This document shows, piece by piece, positions 1 through 12,615 of a DNA stretch of 64,000 nucleotides. The number at the start of each line of letters is the position of its first letter. Positions within the stretch are counted from its first letter, which is position 1. Below the pieces are notes generated by a model, which searched no databases, was not told the DNA's origin, and saw only the letters and a program-made list of their open reading frames with translations. Origin of the DNA: Ceraceosorus guamensis (Eukaryota > Basidiomycota > Exobasidiomycetes > Ceraceosorales > Ceraceosoraceae); the NCBI RefSeq assembly GCF_003144195.1, contig NW_020290039.1, positions 124,001 to 188,000 on the forward strand. The letters run 5' to 3'. The translations under genes were made by a program, and so were the position numbers.

Positions 1-123
1 GCTTTGCCGCTTGGCGGGACAGCTGCTACGCTGCTCTCCATCTTCGATCCCTCTGTCCCCGATCAACGAGGTGCACAACGACGGAGAGGTAATGGTGGTG
101 GTGGGCTCTTGACACATGCGTGA
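1..123 (+). CDS. 3' end of an unidentified protein-coding gene (partial)
   Basis: An open frame runs from the first base to a TGA at 121-123 and encodes 40 residues. It begins ALPLGGTAATLLSIFDPSVP and ends in a Gly/Arg-rich tail (RRRGNGGGG). The first half has ordinary protein composition, and the next 300 bp are AT-richer with simple repeats, which fits a 3' untranslated region. I do not recognise the family. It could be a chance open frame, because only 41 codons are visible and no splice junction or start can be seen. Confidence 0.3.
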   Translation, partial: ALPLGGTAATLLSIFDPSVPDQRGAQRRRGNGGGGLLTHA

Positions 124-415
124 GTTAGTCGCATTCTTGATTTATTGTTTGTATGTTTTTAGATCTTGACGTGAACGCCGCGTCACGTGGTACCAACCCC
201 GCTGCGTGCGCGGATTAAGCCAAGCGCTGCACCCTGACTTATCACTTGTGAGTCGTGACTGCTGATGAGTGAACAATCACGAATAAACAGCGCGCGTGCA
301 TGAGCCATGCAACTTTAATAAGCCTGCAAACCTGAATTGAGCAACGTAGCCTAAGCGCTTCGTCCAAGTCTGCTCCATTGAGGTCATACACGACTCAGGC
401 TCGACACGATACATG

Positions 416-440
416 ACAAGACAAGACAAGACAAGACAAG
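416..440. repeat. Pentanucleotide microsatellite (ACAAG)5
   Basis: Five perfect tandem copies of ACAAG in the upstream region of the 2H phosphoesterase gene. Confidence 0.9.
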
Positions 441-598
441 AGGTGATGGTCTGGCCTGCTCTCTGGCCAGGTCTGGTGGTGCAGTCAAAAAGTGTGCAGT
501 TGTGAGTACGAGCATCCGCTTTTTTGTGCGTGCTTATCGAGTGCTTTGGGTTGGGAAGTGGAGGTCGACCAAAGCTGACATGAAGCTCTTCTGCATTT

Positions 599-625
599 GA
601 TTCACGATTCACGATTCACGATTCA
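599..625. repeat. Period-7 tandem repeat (GATTCAC)n
   Basis: Three perfect GATTCAC copies plus a partial fourth. The reverse complement is GTGAATC, the same 7-mer family seen at 42994-43024 and 61104-61156. Confidence 0.9.
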
Positions 626-1126
626 AACTCAAATTTAGGAATTACGTACACCGGTGCAGCACAAAGGGAGCCGGTGGTGAATACGATCTCTGGTTCTTCC
701 CAATCACTCGATTACGAGTGCATCTTTGGAAACAGTCATACCTCACTCCCATGCGGCGCAGGATCAGACACGTCGCTTCCCACAAGTCCTGCAGCCACGT
801 CGATTGTCTTTCGACCCTTCACTTGCGAGCTTGAGACCTTGCTGAGCTGTTTTGCTCCCCTCCTCGCGACCCGCGTCCCACACAAGTGCATGCTCGCGGC
901 CTGTTGGCAAAGGCATTGCGTTCTACCGCCTCTTGACAGCCTGATAACCTCCCACCGAAAGCCAGCCGCTCGCTCTGTCCCAATCTACCATCGATCCATT
1001 TACGGTGCTGCCACTTCACTGCTGCACGCACGCGCACCATACAGCGGCACACCAGCCCGTCTGAGAGGCGACTCGGCTCCTTCACGCTCCACCACTGCTC
1101 TTGCTATCTATGATACTCCTTCGAGC

Positions 1127-2227
1127 ATGGATGCCGACATGACGAGCGTGGGACCGAGACCGCTGGCGACGCATGAAGAACAATGGCGAGGAGTGCAGCA
1201 CAAGAAACGCAAGACTTATCGATACATAGCTGTGGTAGCCTTGCTTATACGGCCTCAGGATGCAGATGCTCGATGTCGGGTTGAAGAGTTGCAGGAGATG
1301 CGAAGTACTTACGACGCTGCGTATCAGCGCTGGGAACCGCACGTTACGCTCGTGCCTCCCTTTGAGCTCAGCATCGAAGCCGAAAGGGGCGCTTTAAGAG
1401 AAGGACAAGCCTCGGCGAAGCGATTTACCCACAGTGTTGATGAAGGCAGCGCCAAAGCCGATGGCTCACTCGCTCCTGCAGCGTTCTCGCACGTGCAATG
1501 TGCGCGGACTTCAAATGAGTCAGAGCCTGCGTTTCGAGACCCCGAACGGATGGAACGAGGTATCTGGAAAGACAGGGCGGCAGACATATCCTTGAAAATT
1601 CAGCGAGCTGTGACTACGCACGAGCCATTCAAGCTTGTCTTTGATACTTGGGGAGCGTTCAAAGTCAGAGCGTACACCACTGTCCACCTCAAGCCGCGTA
1701 CGGATGGATGGCAACCACGAGATGCCCCAAAGCGAAGCGCTGACGAGTGCCTAGACGATGCAGCCTCTCCGAGCCTGGACGCAACATCGAATGCACCGAA
1801 TGGACATGCAGAGGTCTGCGCATTACAGAGAGACATCGAAATTGCTCTGCCGGAATCTGAGGATTGCGCTTTTCGGAGAGGAGGCTCCAACACCTCCAAA
1901 GGTGGTGGAGGAGGAAGATCCAAAGGAGCACCTCGCAGCAAAGAAAGCGGTGCGGCCAATTCTCAACGAAGCAAGGAGCACGCCTTCAAACCTCATTTGA
2001 CCGCAGGACAGTACAACGTCTCTTACGAGCAGAAAGCGGGCCAGTCCGTGCAAGAGAGGGACGCGAAGAGGCAAGATGTGATCAGGAGGGCTACGGATCT
2101 CACTAGCGATCCGACTCGATGCATACATCTTGAGGTGGACAGGGTCTTCTTGCTGGGCAAGCCTATTGGTAGGCCAGGCCCCTACGATATCTGGGATGAG
2201 ATATCCTTGAAGGCTGCTGCGCCATGA
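1127..2227 (+). CDS. 2H phosphoesterase / 2'-5' RNA ligase-like protein
   Basis: Intronless, 366 residues from the ATG at 1127. Seen: two histidine signatures in the order expected for the 2H superfamily, PHVTLVPPFE near residue 71 and FKPHLTAGQ near residue 290. Between them is the strand-rich segment FKLVFDTWGAFKVRAYTTVH, and a closing block VDRVFLLGKPIGRPGPYDIW is typical of fungal 2'-5' RNA-ligase-like proteins. Family knowledge: 2H enzymes act on 2',3'-cyclic phosphates or 2'-5' linkages of RNA, with both H-x-T/S motifs in one active site. The motifs are about 220 residues apart, wider than usual, because of a low-complexity Ser/Gly/Lys-rich insert. The frame is open upstream to an ATG at 674 (517 residues). 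I prefer 1127 because conserved sequence starts shortly after it, but the start is uncertain. The exact substrate cannot be told. Confidence 0.75.
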   Translation: MDADMTSVGPRPLATHEEQWRGVQHKKRKTYRYIAVVALLIRPQDADARCRVEELQEMRSTYDAAYQRWEPHVTLVPPFELSIEAERGALREGQASAKRFTHSVDEGSAKADGSLAPAAFSHVQCARTSNESEPAFRDPERMERGIWKDRAADISLKIQRAVTTHEPFKLVFDTWGAFKVRAYTTVHLKPRTDGWQPRDAPKRSADECLDDAASPSLDATSNAPNGHAEVCALQRDIEIALPESEDCAFRRGGSNTSKGGGGGRSKGAPRSKESGAANSQRSKEHAFKPHLTAGQYNVSYEQKAGQSVQERDAKRQDVIRRATDLTSDPTRCIHLEVDRVFLLGKPIGRPGPYDIWDEISLKAAAP

Positions 2228-4351
2228 TCACGTTCACATCGGAGCACTGCATGTACAACACCACAATCCAGCGTTGTGGCTGTGCCGAGATACCATATTT
2301 GCTTGACAGCTCAGCGTGTGAAGACGATCACAATCACGAATGATTGAATGATGCTTAGCGTGATATCACCACGAAGGGAAAGGTATTTCAGACTCACACG
2401 ATGGAGACACCCTTCATTCGCCATTCGTGTAGCTTACCGCTTGTGACTGACGCACGTAAGGTGCAGGTGACCGAAAGAGGAGCTTGCTTCGAAGTTCTGG
2501 GTCACGGGTCGTGTGAAGCCTGTATAGCTGTACTACTCTTGACTTGGACTACTCAGACTCCTAACACTGTACTACAGTAAGAAGAGCGGGCACCACTCAC
2601 ACCCAATCAGGCATATTAAACTCGTGACTCGTGCTTGAACCAGGTTTTTGAGTGCCTGTTGACCAACTCGCGACTTACGACTCTGACTCAATCAGCGAAT
2701 GACTGTCAACTGACTACCCTCTGATTCCCTTCAAAGCCTGGTCTGAGTGAGTGCTCTACGACTCTTTGACTGCTGCTGCTTACATATCTCGTAACTCGTT
2801 GACTCCAGTTTGATGAATGATGCCGCCACCAACTCCGCTGCTGCGCGCAAACCAAAAAGTGCTGCTGCGCATCAAACAATCAAGAATTTTGAATTTAAAT
2901 TCAAGACTCTTGACCTGGTTTGGAAGGTAGCGGTATTTGATTCTTGATTGTTAATGCAACCAGCTTCTTTGGGGCCATGCAAGGCACACACGGACTCTTG
3001 ACTCTCAATCAAGTCTGAGTCAAACTCTCACAACCTTGCATTCGGATTTGTTACTTCGGCCTAGGTCTGCCCTTCAAACTTCAAAATAGAATTCCCTACA
3101 GATCGACCTTTCAAAAGTGCTGAGCTGATTTGCGTGACTTCCGCAAGGCAGCTGAGCCATGACCGCTGCTGCGCCGCCGCCGCGCGTTCTGCATGGCTGC
3201 TGCGCGCTTCGCGGACACAGCAGCATTGTGATTATATGCTGCATGGTTGGATGCATCATGCTGCGTGCAACGTGAGCCTCCGCGCGCCTTACTGGTGCAT
3301 ACGCGTGATCGACGGCGTCCGCGGGCTTCACGGTGTAGCTGCATGTACGAGCATGGATCGAGCATCGAGGCCCTCACGGAAACATTCAAATGGATAGTCT
3401 GGAGACCAAGCGGTGGTTCACCGCAGTAGGCTACGCCACTCGCACGACGACCACCTTTTGAGCACCAGGTCTTGTCTTACCTTTGGCCATCACATTCATC
3501 CACCTGACCAATCTGGCGTCCTACGCACAAAGTGTGTTCCCAGCGGCCATCGACGTAGCGTCGCCATCCTGTCAGGCATTCACGTTGCGGCGCTGCAGCC
3601 ACAACTTGTCCCGGACGCGCCCAAGCGAAACCTCTCACGAAAGCGTGCCCAAGCTCAAGTCGCGCTTCTCTTGCTTTTGCTGGATAGCTGAATCTACTTG
3701 GATTGACATCGAGGGGCTACCTCAATTCTCCTGCTATTTGCGCCGCTCGAGGTTCCGAAACGAACGAGCAGCAAGCTCTGACGCTCAGTTGGCTCCATCT
3801 CACCGATCTGCGTACACAGCGCCTTCTAAAAGCTAGACACAGCCCTCGGTGCTTATCATCCGGCAGCTGAGAGCTTAGCGGAAGCGTCGCGACACCCGGT
3901 TCCACGCAATCAAACAGTATCTGGCAGCCTGCTCAGCACCGCCGACGGACAAACACTCAGCAGCGAAGCTTTGCGGGCCAAAGTCTATATACTCAGTCAC
4001 CTCGCACATCCATTTGCGAGCAGAACCTTTCCTCGCCACCAGTACCTGCTGTGCTTCGGACTCGATCCATCCAGCCTCCCTACACCCTCTGCAACCCTAT
4101 CAACTTCGACGATGCATGCGCCTGTCTCGCAAGACTTGCCCTTTGCAGATAGCTTTGCAGACAGGTCGTTCGAACGACGTCGTGCTGTGACCTAGCCGAC
4201 GAACAAGCACGCGCTTCACAAGCCTGCCATTTCTTTCTTAAATCAGAGTCAGTTCACAAGGCACGCTTTGAGCAGAAACCATTGACCTCCCTCTCAAGCA
4301 CAGTCCGCGCCCTCCTCGAGCACGCTCCGACTACGCTACAGAAAGGCCGAA
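2228..4351. other. Intergenic region, 2.1 kb
   Basis: No gene supported. AT-rich patches (near 2880-2960) and several GTGACTC/GACTCG motifs (e.g. 2630-2645, 2690-2700) occur. The part nearest 4351 is pyrimidine-rich and probably holds the promoter and 5' untranslated region of the SMG6-like gene. Open frames of 60-117 codons here overlap on both strands and show no recognisable domain. Confidence 0.6.
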
Positions 4352-7300
4352 ATGTCGCACCCACTATCATCTGCGACGATGACTTCGCCACTCATGATGC
4401 AGATTAGCGAAGGCGAGGATCTGATCAACCCATCAAAGAGCGCGGCCCATCAGAGTGACAGAATACATCTTCATGGTCGCCACCCGCATCATCCTCATAG
4501 GCAAGATGTCGCGACCAGACCGCCGCGCGGCCCTGCCAACCCCGGCGGTGGTGATGACATTGCCAACATGATGGTCTCGTATAGGAGACGACAAGCGCGA
4601 GGCGATCCGGAGGACGCTTCACACGCACGCGGCGAAGGGCGGGAGGGAAGTGGTGGACCCCGTCGAGGTGGCAGAATCCGCGAGCGAGAGCGCGAAGCAG
4701 CGGAAGCTCGTAGGGAACGAAATGTGATTCTCGGCGCCGCTACCACCGAGGACCAGGTCAGGTTCATGTCACGCGCGTCGGAGAATCCAACTGGACGGTC
4801 GTCCGGCAATCGCCTGTTTGATCCCGAACATGATGCCATTCCTCGCGCCCCAGCGGCCGATGACCATCGTCGGCAAGAGCGCAGAGACAGAGAGCGCCCA
4901 CTCGCTGACGAGAGAAGGCGCCAGCATGAAGCTCGAGCCCAAAATACCGAAACTTCCAGCGCTCGCCATCCTCCAGGGCAAAGTAGCGCCCCACAGAGAC
5001 ACCATGAACATCGGCATCAGGAGCATGCGGGCTCTGCATCGAGATCAAGAGGCAGACGAGATGACGACTTCGGTCATCGTCATCGCCACGAGTCTCGACG
5101 CGACGACGCGAGCCAGACTGACAGCAATCGCGGACCTCAGGTGGGGGGTACGAGAGGCGGAGCAGGTCAGCTCTTTGACCCACGTAGAGACGACCCGGTT
5201 AAGTTTGCCGCGGCCAGCAAACGTCCACCAGCTGCGTCATCTGGCCCTAGCATTTTGAGCGCCAGTCAGGCGGCTGCCGGTGCTCCTGGTCAAAGCGAGG
5301 CCAGCGCGACGTCTGTCTCGGATGCGAAGAGCTTGAGCAGCGCACCTCCGAGCACCAATGCTCCATCCGTCACTTCATCACAAGCTTCGCGAGAGCGTCG
5401 CAGACGACGCGGCGCAGCGCCATCCGAGAATTCAGAGGCAGACGAAGGTCAAGCCGGCGCCAGGCAAAGCAGCCACACGCAAACCAACAAGTACGTATCC
5501 GATGCCAAATCATTGCTGAAAGAGATATCGACGCTAGAGAGTCAGCTCAAAGATGAGCATGCAGCAGCCAGACAAGCCGATGAGGGCAGAGCGCGCGGGT
5601 CTGCCCCAAGAGGCCGACTGCACGACGGCAGCGTCGATCATGATTTCTGGTTGAAGCTGGCTGCTGAGCACAAAAGGCTGGCGGAGCAGCATGCGGCATT
5701 CATGGACAAGACACTTCGACCAGGCTTGCCAGCTTCTTTACAGAACATGCCACTTTCCTGTCGGATCCCAAAGAGACTCTGGGAGACGGGCGTTCAGCCT
5801 ATGCTGGAGCGTCTGCTACACGCTCTGCCCATCAGTTCGACATCAGCTACCTCAGCGGATGTAAGCGAGTCCACACAGGCCGTGCAAGTGGCGCTTCTGG
5901 AGCACCTCACCGAGTTCGTCTATTTTGCATACTCTTTCTACACCCACCTTCTCGAGGTGGAGACGTTCAAGACGTTCCGAGCGAGCTGGCTCCAAAGCTT
6001 GGGAGATCTCGCTCGGTATCGGATGGCTGTCGCTGGCCTTTCCGCCAGGCATGGTGCAACTTCTGGTAATATTAGGAACAAGGCTGGCCGAAGTACGGTG
6101 CAGCGTGCCGAAGGGACCGAAGAGGACTCCGCGAATGCTCGACAGCCTGCGGATGAAGCGAGCGTCGGCAGCGCTGCCCTCGGGGACTGGGAGTTGGAGG
6201 AGGAAGACACATGGCGCGCTACTGCGCGTGATTGGTACGCGAAAGGACTTGCTGAGACTCCGGGTCAGGGCCGACTTCATCATTTCCTGGGCGTTCTCAG
6301 CCAAGGCGACGACTTGCGGGTGCTTCATCATTTCTTCAAAAGGTGCGTCGCTCAGACAGATTGTGTACGCACAGATTTGACACATGAATTGACGTCCCCG
6401 ATTTGATGCGGCACAGCTTGTCCTCCTCGCACCCGCACCTAGCGTCTCGAGAAAGCCTTCTGCCACTCTTCGACCGCGTCCATCAGCAGCGTCGGGTTCA
6501 ACCTGACGCATCTCCGATCAGCCTGTTCATCCACCTGCACGGTATCCTGTTCACACGAGTACAATTGGACGATTTTGACGACGTCTTCGATCGGTTCCGA
6601 GAAGCTCTGCACGCCCAGGCGCTGGACGGGGTGCGTGCGCTTCGAAACACGGAGCCGACACCTCATGAGATTCCAAATTATGCCTGGATGATGATGGGCA
6701 CGATCAATCTCGCTGCGCTGCTTCAGTACGGTGCCGAGGACGCGCTGTTAGCCCCTAATGATTCTCAGTCTGCCAACCAAAAGGCAGAACAAAGAGAGAT
6801 CCTGGGCAATGTCGCAACAGGACCAGCAGCTTCGCAGGAAGCTTCAGGCAGCTCACCTGGGTTGCACACGCTTCGTCTTCCTCAAGCTGCGTCAGTGCAT
6901 GACGCTGAAGATCGAGATGTGCCGGTCACGCTACGTCATGCTATTCGACTTGCCTTCACTGTGCTCGACATTGTTGCCGCTTGCTCCATCGCGGATCGAG
7001 CGCCCGGCCAGATCGTGCCGCCAAATCCCTACTTGTCGATCATGCTTACCTTTCTGACTACCGCCATCAAGCAACCCGAGACTCTTGGCATCATCGAGCG
7101 ACACATACCTTGGGATCAACTGGTGCTTCTCTCCAAGAGCGCCACACCCAACATCGACCCTCGTCGCGACATTGCCAGCAAAGTGGCCGGCGATGCTCCT
7201 CTTCCCGAGGACTGGTGCTTGCGTGGAATGTCGTGGGTAGGACGAAGGGTATACGAACGAGGTTTTTGGAAGTCGCAGGGGGCTCACTCCGCCCTTGTCT

Positions 7301-8638
7301 TTGAGTCTGAAGTCGATGTACTTGCTTGCAATTCAGCTCGCAATTCACTTGGAGCGCAAGAAGAAGCGATACTTGGTCTGGATGAAGGCCCTGATGACGA
7401 AGATGCACCAGCCCGTAGGAATGAGCACCCAGGTGCTAGTGGTCGAAAGTTGGGTTTGCGAGCGCTACGATGGCGTAGAATCTCTTGGACGCTCACTGTG
7501 CTGGCCAAGACGGTTCCTGGCCTTGATTACGAACCAGCTTTGGACGGAGGTCGTGGCGGCATCGTCATCGTTGATCCTCTTCGCACAAAGCAGCAGAGAT
7601 GGCGCACTGAAGATGCTGAGGCCCAAATCCAGACACAAACCGCTCGTCTAGGCCTTGGCGAGGTCGAACCCTTGGAAGCGGAAGAAGGCGACGAAGTCGA
7701 TGATGACAGCCCAGCCAGCGAGCTCGAGGAAGATGTTGACCAAGCTACAGACTCGGCTGAGATCATCCAACTCAAGGTGAGAATCGGTCGCATGCTGCGG
7801 CGCGCGTCAGTACTGCAGTGCCAAAGGCGCCGACATTCGGCAGATCAGGTGCGCGCTGCGTCCGAGGCTGATCTTGCGTGCTAACCACCACGGCTGTGAT
7901 ACGCGTTCTTTGTAGGCTCGGAGACGCAAGCTCAAGGCCATCCTTCGAGCAGCGCAAGACAACGCCCGAACCCGCGCTCCGGCGCCAGCTCTGAGCAAAC
8001 CTGACAGACGTGCAGACAACAAGAAGCCAGCCGCAGCTGGCAAGAGTCAGATGCCTGGGGCGGCACTTTTACCCGGCTATTCGATCCTCGTGCTGGACAC
8101 CAACATTGCTCTGACACAAGGAGACGTCCTTGAGCAGCTCATCGACTCGATGCAGTGGACGCTCATCATCCCGCTCGCGGTCATCACCGAGCTCGACGGC
8201 ATCAAGAAGAATCAGAACGCAGTCGGTCAAGAAGCGACACGGGCTCTAAGCCTGATCGAGGCAAGACTTCGTACGCACGCGAAATTCGTCAAAGTGCAAA
8301 CGAGCAGGGGCAACTACTTGCCAGACCTTCGCTTCCGCAACGAAGATATCGACTTTTCCGGTATCGGCAAGCGAACCGACGATGACAGGGACGATGGGAC
8401 GTTTGCGCGCAGTCTCGACGAGATCATACTTCGAGCCGTCGCGTGGCAGGATGCGCATTTTGTCGATCGTCGAACTTTGCTGGGTAGTTCCGAGCCCACG
8501 AAAGCCGTGGCGCAAGGGACTGCCAAGGTTGCGCTCGTCACGTTTGACCGCAATCTTCGGCTCAAGGCGCGGATTCGAGGGTCGCATTCGATCGGTCGGG
8601 CCGAGCTGCTAGCCATTCTGGCTCCCGAAAAGGGCTAG
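4352..8638 (+). CDS. SMG6/EST1-like protein with C-terminal PIN nuclease domain
   Basis: Three exons: 4352-6342, 6417-7848, 7916-8638 (introns 74 and 67 nt, the second with a GCTAAC branch site); 1,381 residues. Residues 1 to about 370 are disordered and Arg/His-rich, with two copies of an LFDP motif (LFDPEHDAIPR and LFDPRRDDPVKF). Residues about 430-900 match the EST1/SMG5-7 helical region (FWLKLAAEHKRLAEQ, FVYFAYSFYTHLLEVETFK, then NPYLSIMLTFLTTAIK). The last 190 residues are a PIN domain with the expected acidic positions: SILVLDTNIALTQ, VITELDGIKK, SLDEIILRA and VTFDRNLRLKA. Known role: SMG6 cleaves mRNA near premature stops in nonsense-mediated decay, and EST1 homologues also touch telomerase. 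That this is the NMD endonuclease is inferred from the EST1 plus intact-PIN combination. An acidic linker precedes the PIN domain. Confidence 0.88.
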
Positions 8639-9075
8639 TGGGGATGAGCACGATACTCAACAGGGTCCTTCGGGCTCTCTGTTGGGGTCAGTCTTTTTTC
8701 CATTTCAACCACGCTTCCTTTGTCGGTAGGCACTCTTTCCATTTGCTCACCAGGGATCGGTCCCTCATCCCGAAGCGCTCGCGGTCTTGATGCGTGATGC
8801 CGCACAAGCAACGCAGCGAAGCGATGGTCGACATCAAGTCTGCGACCGCGTTGCAACAGTCCCGTTAGCGAGACACAGGTCGATCCATCCGACGTTCCCT
8901 GCCTTGAGCACCATCGAGCGCACACACCCGGCTCTGCCTGGTGTCAAAGCCAGGTACACTTGTGTGGTGAACGCCGAATGAACTTATGATCTATTAATGT
9001 ACATGCATGCGGTCAACGGGGAAAATTTGAGCGGTGTGTTAGATGGGGCGATTACAGTGAGAGCTTTGAATTCTG
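8639..9075. other. Convergent 3' intergenic region
   Basis: 437 bp between the stops of the SMG6-like gene (plus) and ATG13 (minus). No gene is seen; it presumably holds both 3' untranslated regions. Confidence 0.6.
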
Positions 9076-12000
9076 TCAGACCGGTTCATCATGATCTTGG
9101 TCACTACGAGCGCCAGGAGACGCAGATCGGGATGCAGAACGACGAGAGAATTGCCCTCGATGAGACCCACCAGAAGTGGGCTGGGCGACTTGCGTATGAG
9201 TCTGCCCGTTCCCGCCTCCTCTTCTGCGTGTCAGGAAGTGAGCAAGGGCTTCGTTTTCCTGCGCAGAATTCCTTGCATAGGCTTCGCCCGCTGGTTCGCC
9301 TCCCAGATCCATCGTGCCGATAGGCTCGTCGTCGTATGACCTAGGAAAGGGCAAATCAATGGACCCACGTGAATGCCTGTGCATACCTTGTAGACCGTGA
9401 TGCGCTTGGCTGGTAGGGGAAGTGCGATTGTCCTCCGACGAGGTTGCTCTTTGCATGGCGGCCGAAACGTTGGCGCTCGCGGTCGCACTGGCACTAGCAC
9501 TGCCTCCACTCGTACCGCTTCCACTGCCAGCGCCACCCCTTCCTCTACGGCTGCTTCTGCTTCCCTCGCGATTGAGTGCAGCGCCACTCGGAACCATCGC
9601 TAAGTCGGCATCGTAAGATTGCACCGGTCGAGCAGAGAACGCTCCTGCAGGCCTGGGTCTCGCAAATATCGGCACAGTCGATGTGACGAATGCCTCCGAG
9701 CTTGTGCGAGCCTGCGAGGTGTTTGCGCCGTCGTAGGAAGGACGGATGGGTTTGGTGGAAGCCGACATGGGTGGTGCGCTGAGAGGACTGCGCGTAATCG
9801 ATGGCGAGCCCTCAGCGCTGGTTCCAATCGCTTGCGATGGGCTGCCTTCCGATGCAGATCCGCCCGATCCCGTGGTAGCTGCAGAAGTAGGTGAAGGCCT
9901 TCCGAAAGAGGCAGCCATACGATTTAGCATCTCGTTGATTTGGGACCGGGAAAGAGGGCTTGAATTGCCTCCTGCGCGGAAGGAGCCCCGTCGCCGTGAT
10001 AGACTGCCACTACCCAAAGCAGGGCTAGCGCGCCCAGCGGGACTCATGGCAAGAGCGCCTGAGGGCAGTTTGGCGCTGGCAGAGGACTGCGTTGGTTCTG
10101 CCCGCATAGCGTTGCGGTTTTCAATCATGCGAACAAGGTCGTCCAAGTCGTCTTCATGACTGGCTGAGATCGACGACTGACAATCATGACCTGTTGTCAG
10201 CGTCGCTTCGCCACGTAATCCTAGAAACACAGATGGGCACTCACTCGATATCTCGGTGACGGCCGTGGAGACGCAGCTCCCATCGCAAAGCTGCCGATCT
10301 TGCTTTCAGATTCTGCGGTGCCAAGGCTTCGTGGATCGTTGCTCGATGGCTGGTGGTATGCCGCAGCGTATGCTTGACGCTGGTCGATGCGGGCTTGCCA
10401 ACTCCTGGAGTACTTCGAATCTTCACTCGTGCCAGGTCGTGGTTGCGCCGCACTCGGTTCTCCGCCGGTCAGACTAGCCGAGCTCCGTCGAGGTCTGCCC
10501 TGCCGGTAGCTCAGCGTAGAGCTGTATCGCTGGATCATCTGCGGTCGAGCAGCTGTCGAGCTCAGAGCAGGCGAAGTGGAGGGCGCTCCCTCATCGTAGC
10601 TCGTCAAGGCTGGCCGAGGTAGCGCCTCGTCCGTTCGGGCAAGACCAAGGCCAGACTCGCCCGCTGATCGGCCTAGAGAGCGCGAGAATGGAGAGAAGGT
10701 GTAGGCAGGTCCTTGTGAAGAAGTGTACCCGTGGAAGACGGATCGCAGAGTTGGGGATGCCCCGGGGTTCATCTGAGTCTGGTCAAGCGATCCGCTGTCA
10801 ATACTGGATGGCTGCTGGCCGCGCTGCTGTGCGGTCATATGCTGTGCTAGAGGAGATGGAGAGGACGGAGAATACGATCCCATCCGGAAGGAGGGAAACG
10901 CGGAGGCTCGCGTCGCAAACCCCGGCCGAGAGAGGGTCTGCGGAGTAGCTGCACTAGTGGGCGACGGCGGGCTGCTCTGCAGAGTCAAGATCACTCTCGA
11001 GAGTCAGCCATTTGAATCAGTGTCGATGCGTCTCAGCACCCACCCACCTTTTCTGAGCTGTAGCTGCTAAGGGTCCGCAACCGGCGGTCGCTAGCGCTGC
11101 TGCTTTGCCGGCGCTGGTGCGTCAAGAACGCAGCCTCGCTTGAGAGAGGCGCTCTGGTGTTGGCGGGGCTGGTGCTTAGCGCGCTGGCTCCACGCAGACT
11201 GGAAAGCCCTGCCACAGGTTTGTTGCTGGCAGACGTCCCAAATGCGCTTGTTTGAGGAGCAGGTGATCGGGACATGGCACTCTCAACAGAGGCAGCGGGG
11301 ATGGTTGGAGGCGAAGGCGAGGCGTGAGAAGTATTTGCGATTGGCTGAGCTCCGCTTCTTGCAGCTGCCTTCTGATCGGCGGCTCGTGAAAGTAGCGAGC
11401 GAGTCGCGGATGAAGGGGTACTGAGCTTTTGAGGAGCTACACTAGGCTGACCCTGTGGAGCGACATGGCGAAAGTAGCCCTCGTCAAAGTCGGCCAGGTC
11501 GAGACCCTTTGCCTCCGAGTCAAGCTCCACCACTTCCACATCGAATCCCGTGCGAGTTTCAACGCGGAGCGAAAGCGAGCTGATACGAGAGAATGAGGTT
11601 AGGACATTCAGAAATCTCCATGGCTCTAGCGAAAGCGTGCGGACTTACCCTATTCCGGTTGTCACAGGCGCGAAGGCAACAGAGCCAGGTCTGTGCGGCC
11701 AATCAGCTAGCGCCGCTGTTGGACCAAGCACCGAAGGGGCCTCTTCAACTTCTCCAGCGCTGAGCCTGAGACCAAGGCGAAGCGGCTTGTCAACGCCGCT
11801 TCGCAACTTTGCTGTCAGCCCGTGGGCCGGCAAGCTGCGCAGCTTGGCGTCCATCTCCTGGAAGTGACCAACGCATGTGTTGTAGACTGTAGGAAGCTCT
11901 GGAGGAGCAGGTACCGTGTGTACACTGCGGGCGTGCCAGATGCACCATCCGAGGAGTCTCAGCACTGACAAGGCATGCAGGAGGGGCCTCGCAGTACACT

Positions 12001-12615
12001 CACTCGAAGCTCAGCCTCCATCTCTCCAGCACCACGGCCTTTACATCGCTCGGACGCTTGACTAGGACAGCGTCGGCCCCTGACTGCCTCAAGAACGCAT
12101 TCTCAGGCACGAGATCGAGGTCTAAAATGACGTCCAAGATGAGCTCCGGCACGTAAGCCGGGAGTGTGGAGCGCTCGAGGGGCAGATCATCAAGAACGCT
12201 CGTAGGAATCAGTGTGGAGGGTTGGCGCCACAGGCGAAGCTCCTCCTTGAAGAGAGTCAGCTCTGGCGTCTCAATGGAGAACTTTGAGCAGGAGAGGGGG
12301 CTATGTCAGATGAAGTCGAGCGTGCAGCTTGGAGACCATCCATGTGCTACTGCTTACCCATCTGCTTGTGCGCTTCGGCGGGGCGCCGCTTGCTGCGCTC
12401 GGCCGATCTGCCGCACTGGCAGAGCCACTTCCAGCCGGTGTGCTGACATTTTCAGCACCACCGGCTGGCTCCGTTTGGTTTCCTAATCTCTCTGAGCATA
12501 TGAGGGCTACAGTCTTGGTGTAGAAGTGGTAGAGGACCCCGTCTAATTTGGGGTGGGCGGACGTGACAGGCGAGGAGGTGGATGGCGAAGGGGGCGGGAT
12601 CGAAGGTGTGGCCAT
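9076..12615 (-). CDS. ATG13: Autophagy protein ATG13
   Basis: Six exons on the minus strand: 12615-12358, 12281-12004, 11924-11649, 11579-11048, 10976-10245, 10176-9076; introns 68-79 nt; 1,058 residues. Seen: the ATG13 opening LDGVLYHFYTKTVALICSER; the block RWFSIETPELTLFKEELRLW created across intron 1; then VPELILDVILDLDL, VLVKRPSDVKAVVLERWRL, PELPTVYNTCVGHFQEMD and GSLSLRVETRTGFDVEVVEL. Together these make a HORMA domain at about residues 20-290. The remaining 760 or so residues are Ser/Pro/Ala-rich and disordered. Known role: scaffold of the Atg1 kinase complex at the phagophore assembly site, controlled by TORC1 phosphorylation of the disordered tail. The tail is long compared with yeast Atg13 (738 residues in total). 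The most C-terminal part has few known motifs, so exon 6 is less certain than exons 1-4. Confidence 0.9.

Larger units (their letters stand above)
124..1126. other. Intergenic region with short tandem repeats
   Basis: No convincing gene. It holds a pentanucleotide run (ACAAG x5, 416-440) and a period-7 GATTCAC tract (599-625). From 674 to 1126 the frame of the downstream 2H phosphoesterase stays open with an ATG at 674. This may be an N-terminal extension, a 5' untranslated region, or chance. Confidence 0.5.

Noticed and set aside
9345-9392. A 46-nt intron in the last exon of ATG13 (GTATGC to CCTAG)
   Set aside because: It would be shorter than any other intron here and would shift the frame; the unspliced frame stays open to a normal stop.
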